A stretch of DNA of 64,000 bases from Candidatus Ozemobacteraceae bacterium (GTDB taxonomy: Bacteria; Muiribacteriota; Ozemobacteria; Ozemobacterales; Ozemobacteraceae). The stretch is from assembly GCA_035373905.1 (NCBI GenBank), contig DAOSOK010000002.1, positions 136,050-200,049 of the forward strand. Reading direction: 5' to 3'. Every line of letters starts with the position of its first letter. The stretch's first letter is position 1. Below, piece after piece: positions 48,418-56,962 of this stretch. A program made the translations under genes and the position numbers. Below the pieces are notes generated by a model that saw only the letters and a program-made list of their open reading frames with translations, did no database searches and was not told the DNA's origin.

Positions 48418-49366
48418 CCACCCCGACCGGGCAGGACCGCGCGCGAAGAGAAAAACCTCCTCGGAACCGTGGCCGAACGGGCTGCGGGTGGGGTTCCATC
48501 TCTCGATCGCTTCTGGCCCTGAAACCCTATTCGAGCGGTACCGGGTCCGCGGATGCACGACGCTCCAGATATTCACGTCGAGCCCGAGAGTCTGGGAACT
48601 GCGCCCCTGGTCTGACGAGATGGTCGAACGGTTTCATGCCGCCCGCGCGGCCGCCGGTTCCCCGCCGTTGATCGTCCATGCGCGGTATCTCGCGAACCTC
48701 GCCTCCGCCAACCCCGATGTCCGGCGAAAATCCGTCGAGGTTCTGCGGTTCGAATACCGGATGGCGGCGCGGTGCGGGGCCGATTTCGTCGTCGTCCACA
48801 TGGGCAGCAATCCCGATCGCGAGGACGGCTTGAGCCACATGAAAGCCGGACTCCATGCCGCTCTCGACGGAGTGGCGGCCGATTCGCCCCTGCTTCTGCT
48901 CGAGAACACCGCCGGGGAACGGAACGATCTCGGCGCCGACCTTGCCGAGATCGCCGGCGTTCGCGACGAGATGCCGTTCCCGACGGGCGTCTGCATCGAC
49001 ACCTGCCATGCGTTCCAGGCCGGCTACGATCTTCGCGAGGTGGCGGAACGCGACCGGCTCGAACGCGACGCAGCCCGCCTGTTCGGCCCCGACGGCGTCA
49101 GGGTGGTCCATCTGAACGACTCGATGAAGCCCTTCGGAGCGCATCACGACAGGCACGAGAACATCGGCGGCGGGGTGATCGGCGCAGAAAACCTCGCCGA
49201 ACTCCTGCTGCGGCCGGGTTTCACCGGCCGCCCCGTCATCATGGAAACCCCCCAAGCCGGCAACGAAGACCCCGCCGATGACCTCAAAAACCTCGCCACC
49301 CTTCGCACGGCGTTGAAAGCCTGTGCGAAACGCGCCTTCCGCCCCAAAGACGCTCCGTTGGCATAA
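48404..49366 (+). CDS. nfo: Endonuclease IV (AP endonuclease), Nfo family
   Basis: 320 aa. A TIM-barrel AP endonuclease: GFHLSIASG (about 29-37), CTTLQIFTSSPR, IVHARYLANLAS, HMGSNPDREDG (about 127-137), LLENTAGERNDLG, CIDTCHAFQAGYD (about 193-205), HLNDSMKPFGAHHDRHENIG (about 231-250) and IMETP supply the trinuclear zinc ligands. It cleaves 5' to abasic sites. The first 28 residues are basic, Pro-rich and not part of the family; translation may instead begin near GTG 48488, giving the usual 280-290 aa. It overlaps the SUMF1 gene by 14 bases if the long form is used. Confidence 0.88.
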   Translation: MRNPDHPDRAGPRAKRKTSSEPWPNGLRVGFHLSIASGPETLFERYRVRGCTTLQIFTSSPRVWELRPWSDEMVERFHAARAAAGSPPLIVHARYLANLASANPDVRRKSVEVLRFEYRMAARCGADFVVVHMGSNPDREDGLSHMKAGLHAALDGVAADSPLLLLENTAGERNDLGADLAEIAGVRDEMPFPTGVCIDTCHAFQAGYDLREVAERDRLERDAARLFGPDGVRVVHLNDSMKPFGAHHDRHENIGGGVIGAENLAELLLRPGFTGRPVIMETPQAGNEDPADDLKNLATLRTALKACAKRAFRPKDAPLA

Positions 49367-49429
49367 GGCTCTGGTTGAAGCAATCCATCCCCAGTTGAGG
49401 GGAGACCTGCGGTATCTTCGGATTGACTA

Positions 49430-49612
49430 CTCGTCGCAAACGTACCACGACACTCATCCCGTATACTCGCATACTCGATGCCGTTCGTGCTGAGCTTGTC
49501 GAAGCACAAAAGCTCTCGCCCTTCGACAAGCTCAGGGCGAACGGCTGTGTCATGTCAGGTCGTATACGATATATTTCGAATGCGATAATTGTCGCCTCAT
49601 ATATGAGACGAG
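49430..49612. mobile_element. REP-doublet mobile element (copy A)
   Basis: About 183 bases. The ends CTCGTCGCAAA (49430-49440) and TATGAGACGAG (49602-49612) are inverted repeats with two mismatches. Inside is a pair of inverted REP units (49481-49507 and 49518-49544). The internal order and sequence match the reverse complement of the element at 53585-53769, including GCATACTCGAT and CGTACCAC. It is a non-coding, probably RAYT- or transposase-mobilised element. Confidence 0.8.
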
Positions 49613-49632
49613 TATGATTCTCCGAACGGATC

Positions 49633-49700
49633 CCGCAACAGCAAGCACAGGCACAAAGGAAAAACGAACGCTTCCTTTGTGCCTGTGCCTGCTGTTGCGG
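49633..49700. repeat. Long inverted repeat (29-bp stem) after ackA
   Basis: 49633-49661 and 49672-49700 are inverted copies of 29 bases with one mismatch and a 10-base loop (AAACGAACGC). It ends 16 bases from the ackA stop. It has no T-run, so it is not a normal terminator. It may be a second snap-back element inserted beside the REP-doublet, or an RNase III-sensitive 3' structure. Confidence 0.85.
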
Positions 49701-49716
49701 CGAACCCGGGAACTCT

Positions 49717-50925
49717 TCAGCGCTTCGAGACGATTTCGAGGGTGTCTTCGGCGATGACGAGTTCTTCGTTCGTCGGGATGACGAGGTTGCGGACCTTCGC
49801 GTTCGGCGTCGCGATGTCGCCCTCGGCGCCGCGCCAGGTCTTGTCGTTCACGACCGGGTCGATCTCGATGCCGAGCCAGCCCAGTTCCTTGCAGACGATG
49901 CTGCGCACGATCGGGCTGTTCTCGCCGACGCCGGCTGTCCAGACGAGCGCATCGCAGCCGTTGAGCACCGCTATATATGCACCGATATATTTCTTGATGC
50001 GGTGCGAGTAAACGTCGAGCGCCAGGTTCGCGCGCTCGCTGCGGGTTGGCCACCCCTCCTCGAGGTCGCGCAGGTCGCTTGACTCGGCGCTGATGCCGAG
50101 CACGCCCGAGTGTTTGTTGAGCAGGTTGTCGACCTCGTGCGGGGTCAGTTCATACCGCTTCATGATGTGGAGCATGACCGCCGGGTCGATGTCGCCGGAG
50201 CGGGTTCCCATGATCAGGCCTTCCAGCGGCGTGTGGCCCATCGACGTCTCGACCGACTTGCCCTTGTCGATGGCGCACATCGAACAGCCGTTCCCGAGGT
50301 GGATGGTGATCAGCTTCAGTTCCTCGAGGGGGCGTTTGAGCAGTTCGGCGGCGCGGCGGGAGACGAACCGGTGGCTCGTGCCGTGGAAGCCGTATCGGCG
50401 GATGCGTTCCTTCTCGTAGAAGCTGTAGGGGATGCCGTACAGGAAGGCTTCCGGTTTCATCGTCTGATGGAACGCGGTGTCGAAGACGCCGACCTGCTTC
50501 AGGCTGGGCAGAATTTCAGAGACCGCTTCCACGCCCTTGAGGTTCGGCGGGTTGTGAAGCGGCGCGAAGACGATGCAGTCGCGGACGGCCTGGAGAACGT
50601 CGTCGGTCAGGAGTACGCTGCTGGCGAACTTGTCGCCGCCGTGGACGACGCGGTGTCCGACGGCTTCGATCTCGTTCAGCGACGTGACGACGCCGTTGTC
50701 GGCGCTGATCAGCAGGTCGAACACCTTCCGGATGCCGTCCTTGTGGTCGAGGATCTCGGTATTGATCGTGACCTTGGGGCCGTTGTCGCCCTTGCGGTGG
50801 ACGATGTTCGAGCCGGCGATGCCGATGCGCTGCACGAGGCCCTTCGCCATGACGCTCTTGTCGGCCATGTCGAACAGCTGATACTTGAGGGAGGAGGAAC
50901 CGCAGTTGAGTACAAGAATTTTCAT
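49717..50925 (-). CDS. ackA: Acetate kinase
   Basis: 402 aa, standard length. Motifs: VLNCGSSSLKYQ (residues 4-15), GHRVVHGGDKF (about 89-99), VGVFDTAFHQTMKPE (about 146-160), YGFHGTSHRFVS (about 178-189), TIHLGNGCSM (about 207-216) and SGVLGISAESSDLR. It interconverts acetyl phosphate plus ADP with acetate plus ATP. No pta is adjacent. It lies 7 bases after the 3-hydroxyacyl-CoA dehydrogenase gene in the same direction, linking acetate and acyl-CoA metabolism. Confidence 0.96.
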   Translation of the reverse strand: MKILVLNCGSSSLKYQLFDMADKSVMAKGLVQRIGIAGSNIVHRKGDNGPKVTINTEILDHKDGIRKVFDLLISADNGVVTSLNEIEAVGHRVVHGGDKFASSVLLTDDVLQAVRDCIVFAPLHNPPNLKGVEAVSEILPSLKQVGVFDTAFHQTMKPEAFLYGIPYSFYEKERIRRYGFHGTSHRFVSRRAAELLKRPLEELKLITIHLGNGCSMCAIDKGKSVETSMGHTPLEGLIMGTRSGDIDPAVMLHIMKRYELTPHEVDNLLNKHSGVLGISAESSDLRDLEEGWPTRSERANLALDVYSHRIKKYIGAYIAVLNGCDALVWTAGVGENSPIVRSIVCKELGWLGIEIDPVVNDKTWRGAEGDIATPNAKVRNLVIPTNEELVIAEDTLEIVSKR

Positions 50926-50932
50926 TCGTTCG

Positions 50933-51859
50933 TCACCTCTGGGAAATGGCGCCGGGAGCGCTCAGTTCGCGAATGGACAGACCGCTGCCCTCGATGCGCC
51001 GGCCGTCGGGGCCGTAGCGGTAGAAGCCGCGGCCGCTTTTGATCCCGTAGAGGCCCGCGCGGACCATCTTGCGGATCAGCTTGCTGGGCAGATACGCGTT
51101 GTCATTGGTCTCGTGGTGCAAACTTTCCATCCAGGAAAGGAGGGAGTCGACGCCCATCTGGTCGGCGAGGGCGAAGGGGCCCATGTTGAGCCCGAAGCCG
51201 AGCTTCATCGCGTTGTCGATATCCGCGCAGCTGGCGATGCCTTCGTTGAGCACCTTTGCCGCCTGGTTCAGCATGGGCAGGAAGACGCGGGTCGTGACGA
51301 GGCCGGGATACTCGTAGACCTGGATGACGGTCTTGTCGAGCATCTTCGCGAAACGTTTCGCGTTCTCGAGAGCGGCGTCGCTGGTCTGTGTGCCGCGAGA
51401 GACTTCGACGACGGGGGTCTTGCGGACGGGATTGAGGAAGTGCATGCCGATCAGCCGCTCGGGGTGCTTCATGCCCGCCGCCGTGTCGGTGACGGTGATC
51501 GTCGCCGAATTCGTGATCAGGAGCGTCTCGACCGGGCAGATGGCGTCGAGCTTGGAAAACAACTGGCGTTTGCCTTCGAGCCCCTCCGGGATCGTTTCGA
51601 TGACGTGGCTTGCTTTCGCCGCCTCCTTCAGATCCGTCGAGGTGCGGATGCGATTCAGAATCGACTTCTTCTCGCCCTCGGTAAGCCCCCAGCGGGCGAT
51701 TTCGGAATCGAGCGCCTGCGTGATCCTGACCAGGCTGTCCTCGAGCTTGTCCGCCGCCTCATCGATCAGCACGACGTCGCAGCCGGACATCGCAACGGCC
51801 TGCGCCAGTCCCTGTCCGACAGGGCCGACGCCGAACACCACGACCAGTTTCTGACTCAT
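50933..51859 (-). CDS. hbd: 3-hydroxybutyryl-CoA dehydrogenase
   Basis: 308 aa. The N-terminal NAD-binding motif FGVGPVGQGLA (about 9-19) is followed by LITNSATITV, then the catalytic HFLNPV region (MHFLNPVRKTPVVEV, about 140-154) and the C-terminal dehydrogenase domain (NEGIASCADIDNAMKLGFG, NMGPFALADQMG). It interconverts acetoacetyl-CoA and 3-hydroxybutyryl-CoA. The usual product is (S), whereas PHA needs (R), so a direct link to phaC needs an epimerase or hydratase. I chose the second ATG (51859), 7 bases after AGGAG. It is in an operon with ackA. Confidence 0.9.
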   Translation of the reverse strand: MSQKLVVVFGVGPVGQGLAQAVAMSGCDVVLIDEAADKLEDSLVRITQALDSEIARWGLTEGEKKSILNRIRTSTDLKEAAKASHVIETIPEGLEGKRQLFSKLDAICPVETLLITNSATITVTDTAAGMKHPERLIGMHFLNPVRKTPVVEVSRGTQTSDAALENAKRFAKMLDKTVIQVYEYPGLVTTRVFLPMLNQAAKVLNEGIASCADIDNAMKLGFGLNMGPFALADQMGVDSLLSWMESLHHETNDNAYLPSKLIRKMVRAGLYGIKSGRGFYRYGPDGRRIEGSGLSIRELSAPGAISQR

Positions 51860-51962
51860 CATTCTTCTCCTGATGCGAGTAACCACTGTCTAACGACAGC
51901 CGGGCTGTACCCCGGCAAAAGCGACTCAATGTACCAGCCCTTCGAAGAGAAGTCAAACATGG

Positions 51963-51994
51963 AAAAACACCGAAGGCTGACGGGCCTTCGGTGT
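51963..51994 (-). terminator. Rho-independent terminator of the arginine deiminase gene
   Basis: An 11-bp stem ACACCGAAGGC/GCCTTCGGTGT with a 6-base loop (51967-51994) is followed on the minus strand by a TTTTT run. Confidence 0.88.
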
Positions 51995-52017
51995 CTGGAC
52001 AAGGTTCGGGAAACGGG

Positions 52018-53352
52018 TCAGTCGTTGTGAATGCTCCGGAAGCGAGCTTTCACGGACTGGACCGCCTGCACCTGCCGCCCGGTGAGAATCGTGCGGTTCG
52101 GGTCGCGGAGAACGTTCGTGCCGCAGTGAATCTCGCCCATCGAGGCGTGATACGGCTCGTCGTCGATGAAATGAACGGTGTTCCCCTGGGCGCGGAACCG
52201 GGCCTCGATGATGCGGTCGAAGCTCGGGATGTGGCAGGCCGGCACCAGCAGATGGTTGCGCACGACGGTCAGGTTCACGACCCCGGGCAGGAAGGCGCAG
52301 CAGCCGGTCGGCCGGGTACCCCCGCGGCCTTCGTACAACGACGGCCAGGCCACTTCCGCGATGTCGCGGTCCGGGTCGTTCGCCGCAGCGCGGATGAACT
52401 GCTTCAACTCGCCGACGTTCTTTTCGATGATGTCGCCGATCGCCCGGTTCAGAGTGACGAAATCGCCCTCTGCCGTCCCTCGGCCGGCGTCGGGATCGTC
52501 GAGCCGTTCGTTGAGAACGCGCTTCACCCGGAGCAGGAACTCGCGGTCGGAGCGGTTCAGACGGTCGAGCTCGCCGTCCTCGATGTTGGTGAGAAGTTCG
52601 AGCGCGTAGACCGGATCGGCCTTGACGATTGAGTAGCCGCCGGGAGCGTGGGGGGTGGGAATGAAGGAAATATATTCATCGATATGCCCGACCGTCAGCC
52701 AGCGCGTGTCGGGGGTGGCGAGTCGGCCCGAATACCCGAGCTTCTCGAAGAAGGCTTTGCAGGAGGCGGTGATCGTGTTGCCGGCGACCATGATGTCGTC
52801 GAAGGGCGTCACTTCGAGGTTGCCGCCGTAATCTCCGTGCGACATCTGGGTCGCCGGATTCTTGAAATAGACGAGGTCCCACAGGGTGGCGAGAGCTCTC
52901 GGCAACCCGGCGAGGCCGCGCCCGCGATTGCTGTCGAAGACGGCCTGCACGCGCTTCCCGTCCGCCCAGGCGGAGCACAGTTCCATGCAGTCCTGCATCC
53001 AGATGTCGCTCGATTTGAAAGTCGGGTTGATCTCGACGTACCGGGCGGCATCCTCGGCGCCGATTCCGAGATCCTTCACGGGATCACCCCCGGACGTTAC
53101 GATGTGCAGCTTCAGCCGGTCGTTCTCGGGCAGCCGGTCCTGCTCGTTGATCTGCTTGACAACCTTGAACAGGTCCTTCACGAACGGCCCGTTCCCATAG
53201 GTGTACACCACGAGCAGCTTCTGCGGAACATGATTGTTGTTCACCAGCTGGATCCGTTCGACCTTGTCCGCCGTCGGCGCCGCATCGGCAGCCGGCGCGA
53301 CCAGGCAGGAAAACGCCGCAAGAGTGACCCCCAGGATCGTGCGCAGATTCAT
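52018..53352 (-). CDS. Exported protein-arginine deiminase (PAD) family enzyme
   Basis: 444 aa. A Sec signal (ILGVTLAAFSCLVAPAADA) is followed by a PAD catalytic domain. Against human PAD4 the conserved segments are IWMQDCMEL (Asp121, equivalent to Asp350), FDSNRGRGL (the substrate-binding Arg loop), GDYGGNLEV, VGHIDEYISF (His223 and Asp225, equivalent to His471/Asp473) and GEIHCGTNV (Cys410, equivalent to Cys645). All four catalytic residues are present. PADs convert protein arginine to citrulline, usually with calcium. The N-terminal immunoglobulin-like domains of animal PADs are absent. ATG 53352 with AAGGA upstream was chosen; a TATACT -10 lies at 53411-53416. Confidence 0.9.
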   Translation of the reverse strand: MNLRTILGVTLAAFSCLVAPAADAAPTADKVERIQLVNNNHVPQKLLVVYTYGNGPFVKDLFKVVKQINEQDRLPENDRLKLHIVTSGGDPVKDLGIGAEDAARYVEINPTFKSSDIWMQDCMELCSAWADGKRVQAVFDSNRGRGLAGLPRALATLWDLVYFKNPATQMSHGDYGGNLEVTPFDDIMVAGNTITASCKAFFEKLGYSGRLATPDTRWLTVGHIDEYISFIPTPHAPGGYSIVKADPVYALELLTNIEDGELDRLNRSDREFLLRVKRVLNERLDDPDAGRGTAEGDFVTLNRAIGDIIEKNVGELKQFIRAAANDPDRDIAEVAWPSLYEGRGGTRPTGCCAFLPGVVNLTVVRNHLLVPACHIPSFDRIIEARFRAQGNTVHFIDDEPYHASMGEIHCGTNVLRDPNRTILTGRQVQAVQSVKARFRSIHND

Positions 53353-53801
53353 TCGTTCGTTCCTTTCCCGCGACGTGCATGGCACGGCGTCTTTGTTCTC
53401 ACATACGTACAGTATACCTCGAATGAAGACGATGTGCATCGGTTCGTGTTCACGAGAATGGCCGTGATTCGCAGAGGCATTTCGCTGAAAAAAACCTGCT
53501 TTTCAAGATTTCATCTGCGAGATCTGCTTGGTCGGCGTCATCTGCGGATCGGATCTCAACGCAAAACACGCATACGGATGACACCATCTCCTCGTCTCAT
53601 ATGTTAGGCAACAGCTATCACGAGGAAAATAGAATTCTCCAGACCGACATGGCACGGTCGTTCGCCCTGAGCTTGTCGAAGGGCGAGTGCATTCGTGCTT
53701 CGACAAGCTCACCACGAACGGTATCGAGTATGCGGGTGATTGTGGTGGTACGTATGAGACGAGGAGATGAACCACGAGGTTGTGAAAACGATGCGCATGC
53801 C
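53353..53801. other. Intergenic region with PAD promoter and a mobile element
   Basis: 53353-53420 is the PAD leader, with a -10-like TATACT (53411-53416). 53510-53556 is rich in repeated ATCTGCG words. 53585-53769 is the REP-doublet element. No gene is evident: the longer frames here overlap the element and look like chance. Confidence 0.6.
53585..53769. mobile_element. REP-doublet mobile element (copy B, intact ends)
   Basis: 185 bases. It has perfect 17-bp terminal inverted repeats, CATCTCCTCGTCTCATA (53585-53601) and TATGAGACGAGGAGATG (53753-53769). Inside are two inverted REP units: TCGCCCTGAGCTTGTCGAAG (from 53662) and GCTTCGACAAGCTCACCACG (53697-53716). The element at 49430-49612 is the same in opposite orientation. 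There is no coding capacity and no obvious target duplication, so it is a MITE-like element requiring a transposase in trans. Confidence 0.85.
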
Positions 53802-55205
53802 CTACGCCAGGAAATCCTGCAGGGAGGCGACGAACTCGTGGCGGCCGAGGGTTTCGAGAGCTTCCTTCAGGATCTGTCTCGCCCGTTCGCGGGAGATGCC
53901 CATGCGGCGGCCGATTTCGGCGAGGTTCGGGACCTCGTCGCGGAAACCGTAATACAGTTCGACGAGCTCGCGCTGGCGGTCCGGAAGGAGGGAGATTGCT
54001 TTTCGACATGCCTCCGATTTCGCCTGCTCGAGCGCGATTTCCTCAGGCGACAGCTGGCGCCGGTCGGCGAGGAAATACTCTGGGGCGGTTTCTCCGGTAT
54101 CGTCATCGGACTTGTTTCCCGCCTCGAGCGAAACCGGTGTCTGCGTGATCCGGATGATCTCGAGGACTTTGTCCTCCTCGAGATCGAGGACCTGGGACAG
54201 CTCGCGCAGGGTCGGTGGACGGAGAAGTTCGGCCTCGAGCTCGCGCATGCTGCGCCGGATCTTGTGCGCGACCGCGAGCAGATGGTGCGGGACGCGCACG
54301 ACCCGACCCTGTTCGCTGACCGCTTTCTGCATGTAATATCTGATCCAGTATGCGGCGTAGGTCGAGAATCTATAGCCAAGCGTATAATCGAACTTCGCGA
54401 CGGCCTTGATCAGGCCGATGTTGCCTTCCTGGATGAGGTCCATGATGCTGAGCCCGCGGTTCGAATACCCGGCGGCGATGCGGGTAACCAGTTTCAGATT
54501 GGCCGTCAGCAGAAGCTCGTTTGCGTCACGGTCGCCGGCGATCCTGCGGGCCAGATCCTGCTCTTGCTGCCGCGTCAGGGGTTTTCGCGACAGCTCGTCG
54601 AGATACATCTCGACGAGCGTGTGGCGCTTGATCCGGTCGGCGCGCGCGATGTTCAGCCGCTTCTCGGCGAGGACGTCCTCGAACAGTTCCTCGCTGATGG
54701 TGCCGATTTCCCATCCCGTTCGGTAGTGGCATTCGTCGCAGCTCCGCTCGCCACAGGTGACGGCGAGTTTTGCCTCCATGCCGCGCGGCTCGAAAAACTT
54801 GAAGCACCGGATGATGCGTCGTTCTCGAACCGGGCAGCGCGGGTTCGGGCAAGGCAGCACTTCCCAGCAGAAGCGCATGCCAGGTTTGCCCGAGATTTCG
54901 GGAAGAGTCTCCGCCGTCTCTCCGGCAGATCGGGAGGGCTCCGGCGCCTCTTCCGGTTTGGCTGGCGGCAGGGGAGAGGGAATGACCGATTCGGGTTCGG
55001 GCGGCTGATCCGGTGGGAACAGGCTTTCCCCGATCAGCCCGATCTCCCAGCCCATCCGGTAATGGCAGGTCGAGCATGGGGCGTGGGGACAGTCGTCGAC
55101 GCTTTCCGTGCCGTTCTCGCCGAACCACTGCCAGCATCGTTTGATCCGGTTTCGGCGGACGGGGCAGTCGGTCCGGTCGCAATGAAAGGCTTCGTAACAG
55201 TGCAT
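53802..55205 (-). CDS. Sigma-70 family factor with two N-terminal cysteine modules
   Basis: 467 aa. Residues 3-60 and about 110-172 are duplicated modules with the same cysteine spacing: C-x5-C-x4-CPVR...RC (x9), a 14-16 residue gap, C-x4-C-x2-CHYR-x-GWEIG. In the first, Cys are 3, 9, 14, 24, 39, 44 and 47. A Pro/Glu linker separates them. The rest is a group 2-like sigma factor: region 1.2 (MYLDELSRKPLTRQQEQDLA), region 2 (ANLKLVTRIAAGY, DLIQEGNIGLIKAV, FSTYAAYWIRYYMQKA), region 3, and region 4 (LPDRQRELVELYYGF, MGISRERARQI). The modules probably bind metal or an Fe-S cluster and regulate the sigma factor. Confidence 0.9.
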   Translation of the reverse strand: MHCYEAFHCDRTDCPVRRNRIKRCWQWFGENGTESVDDCPHAPCSTCHYRMGWEIGLIGESLFPPDQPPEPESVIPSPLPPAKPEEAPEPSRSAGETAETLPEISGKPGMRFCWEVLPCPNPRCPVRERRIIRCFKFFEPRGMEAKLAVTCGERSCDECHYRTGWEIGTISEELFEDVLAEKRLNIARADRIKRHTLVEMYLDELSRKPLTRQQEQDLARRIAGDRDANELLLTANLKLVTRIAAGYSNRGLSIMDLIQEGNIGLIKAVAKFDYTLGYRFSTYAAYWIRYYMQKAVSEQGRVVRVPHHLLAVAHKIRRSMRELEAELLRPPTLRELSQVLDLEEDKVLEIIRITQTPVSLEAGNKSDDDTGETAPEYFLADRRQLSPEEIALEQAKSEACRKAISLLPDRQRELVELYYGFRDEVPNLAEIGRRMGISRERARQILKEALETLGRHEFVASLQDFLA

Positions 55206-55257
55206 CGCTCAGTTCATCCGGACGATGCGGGCCGGAAGACGCCGGCTCTCCGGGCGG

Positions 55258-56181
55258 TCAGGCGGGAACGGGCTTCGGGGCCGGCGCCGCGGGCGGGGTC
55301 TCCACGGGGAGGAGAGAGACGCCGCCCAGAATCAGGGCGGTTCCTGCGTATCCCGTGAGCGTCATCGTCTCGCCAAGCCATAGCCACCCGATGATGATTC
55401 CCGCGAGCGGTTGTATATTCAGCGTCACCGCCATGATACCCGCGGGCATGTCGATGAGAACGAGATTCCAGAGGGCGAATCCGAGGGCGGTGCAGATCAG
55501 ACCGAGAAACAAAATGGCCAGCACGAGCCCGGGACTCCATTGTATCACATGGCCGGCGCCGATTTCCCAGGCCGCGAGAGGAAGCGTGAGGCCCGCGCCG
55601 ATGAGGCTGCTGAGCGCCGTGGTCCACATCGCCCCGATCCGCCGCGACACCGGCTTGCTGATCACCGTGTACACCCCGCCCAGCGCCACCGAGAACAGGA
55701 CGAGAATGTCGCCGAGCAGTTCCCCGGCGCCGACGATCTCCTTCCAGAGCGTCGCCGGGTCCTTGCCGCCCAGCAACAGCAGGAACGTGCCCGCCAGCGA
55801 GATCGCCAGCGCCGCCATCGTTCTCGGGTGAAGCCGCTCGGCGAGAAACATGCGCGCGAGAAGCACCAGGATGATGGGTTCGAGGGTGATCTCGATGGCG
55901 GCTTTCGTCGCGGTCGTGCGCTGGAGACCCCAGAAGTTCAGCAGGAACGCCAGCGTGATGCCGAGGGCGCCGACCAGCGTCACGCCGAGCCAGTCGCGCC
56001 GGGAGATGCGAGGGAGGGGACGCGGGGCGACCAGCAGCAGAACGAGACCGCCCAGCAGGAATCGCGACATGAGAAGCATGGCGGGGGGCATGAACAGGAG
56101 GGCCCATTTCGCCACGGCATACGAACCGCCCCAGACGAAGTTCATCGCCAGGAGCAGGAGGATTCCCGTGCGGCGCGACAT
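55258..56181 (-). CDS. EamA/DMT-family transporter
   Basis: 307 aa, ten predicted helices in two EamA repeats (LLLLAMNFVWGGSYAVAKWA at the start; IGAGLTLPLAAWEIGAGHV and FLGLICTALGFALWNLVLID in the second half). It ends with a Pro/Ala-rich tail (PPAAPAPKPVPA). The family exports or imports metabolites such as amino acids; the substrate is unknown. It begins 1 base after the ABC ATPase stop, so it is in the ABC operon. Confidence 0.85.
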   Translation of the reverse strand: MSRRTGILLLLAMNFVWGGSYAVAKWALLFMPPAMLLMSRFLLGGLVLLLVAPRPLPRISRRDWLGVTLVGALGITLAFLLNFWGLQRTTATKAAIEITLEPIILVLLARMFLAERLHPRTMAALAISLAGTFLLLLGGKDPATLWKEIVGAGELLGDILVLFSVALGGVYTVISKPVSRRIGAMWTTALSSLIGAGLTLPLAAWEIGAGHVIQWSPGLVLAILFLGLICTALGFALWNLVLIDMPAGIMAVTLNIQPLAGIIIGWLWLGETMTLTGYAGTALILGGVSLLPVETPPAAPAPKPVPA

Positions 56182-56182
56182 G

Positions 56183-56962
56183 TCAGGCCGGGGTCGGATG
56201 GTGGCTCATCGCTTCCTCGGCCTCTTCCTCGGTCAGCTTGAGGAACACCGATTCGAGATCGGAAGTGTCGGAGCCGGACTGGATGCGCAGCGCCTCGAGC
56301 GTGCCGAGCGCGATCACGCTCCCGCGGTTGATGATCCCGATCCGCGAGCAGAGATCCTGCGCGACGGACAGCGTGTGCGTGGTGAGAAAGATCGTCTTGC
56401 CCTTCTTCACCTGCTCCTTGAAGATGTCCTTCACCAGTCTGACGCTCTTGGGATCGAGGCCGACCATCGGTTCGTCGACGATGATGATGTCGGGGTCGTG
56501 CAGGAACGCCGAGCACATCGCGACCTTCTGTTTCATGCCGTGAGAGAAGCTTTCGATCAGCTCGTTTCGCCATTCCCAGAGCTTGAACAGCTTCAGCAGC
56601 TCCTCGCTGCGCTGCTTCCACAGGTCATCGGTGAGAGTGTACAGGCCGGCGACGAACTCGAAATACTCGAGCGGCGTCAGCTTCTCGTAGAGATACGGCC
56701 GGTCGGGAATATATCCGATGCGCCGTTTCGCCGCGTCCGGGTCTTTCGCCACGTCGTGGCCGGAGATGCGCACCGAGCCGCAGGTGGGGATGATGATGCC
56801 CGTGATGATGCGGATCATCGTCGTCTTGCCGGCGCCGTTGGGGCCGAGAAAACCGAAAAATTCGCCGGGCATGATGTCGAGCGACGTCGGCTTCAGCGCC
56901 TCGAAATCGCCGTAATGCTTGCCGATGCCGGTCAGGGAGATGGCGGGTTCATTCTGGTTCAT
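56183..56962 (-). CDS. ABC transporter ATP-binding protein
   Basis: 259 aa. Walker A GPNGAGKTT (about 40-48), Q-loop region GYIPDRPYLYEKLTPLEYFE, signature SFSHGMKQKVAM (about 138-149), Walker B DIIIVDEP (about 158-165) and switch LTTHTLSVA (about 191-199) are all present. It overlaps the permease gene by 14 bases and probably energises that ABC-2/exporter-type permease. The order permease-ATPase-EamA suggests a co-transcribed unit. Confidence 0.93.
   Translation of the reverse strand: MNQNEPAISLTGIGKHYGDFEALKPTSLDIMPGEFFGFLGPNGAGKTTMIRIITGIIIPTCGSVRISGHDVAKDPDAAKRRIGYIPDRPYLYEKLTPLEYFEFVAGLYTLTDDLWKQRSEELLKLFKLWEWRNELIESFSHGMKQKVAMCSAFLHDPDIIIVDEPMVGLDPKSVRLVKDIFKEQVKKGKTIFLTTHTLSVAQDLCSRIGIINRGSVIALGTLEALRIQSGSDTSDLESVFLKLTEEEAEEAMSHHPTPA

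Noticed and set aside
53503..54009. 168-codon minus-strand frame overlapping the mobile element and sigma-factor end
   Set aside because: It crosses the REP-doublet, includes the inverted repeats as coding sequence and overlaps the sigma gene in another frame.
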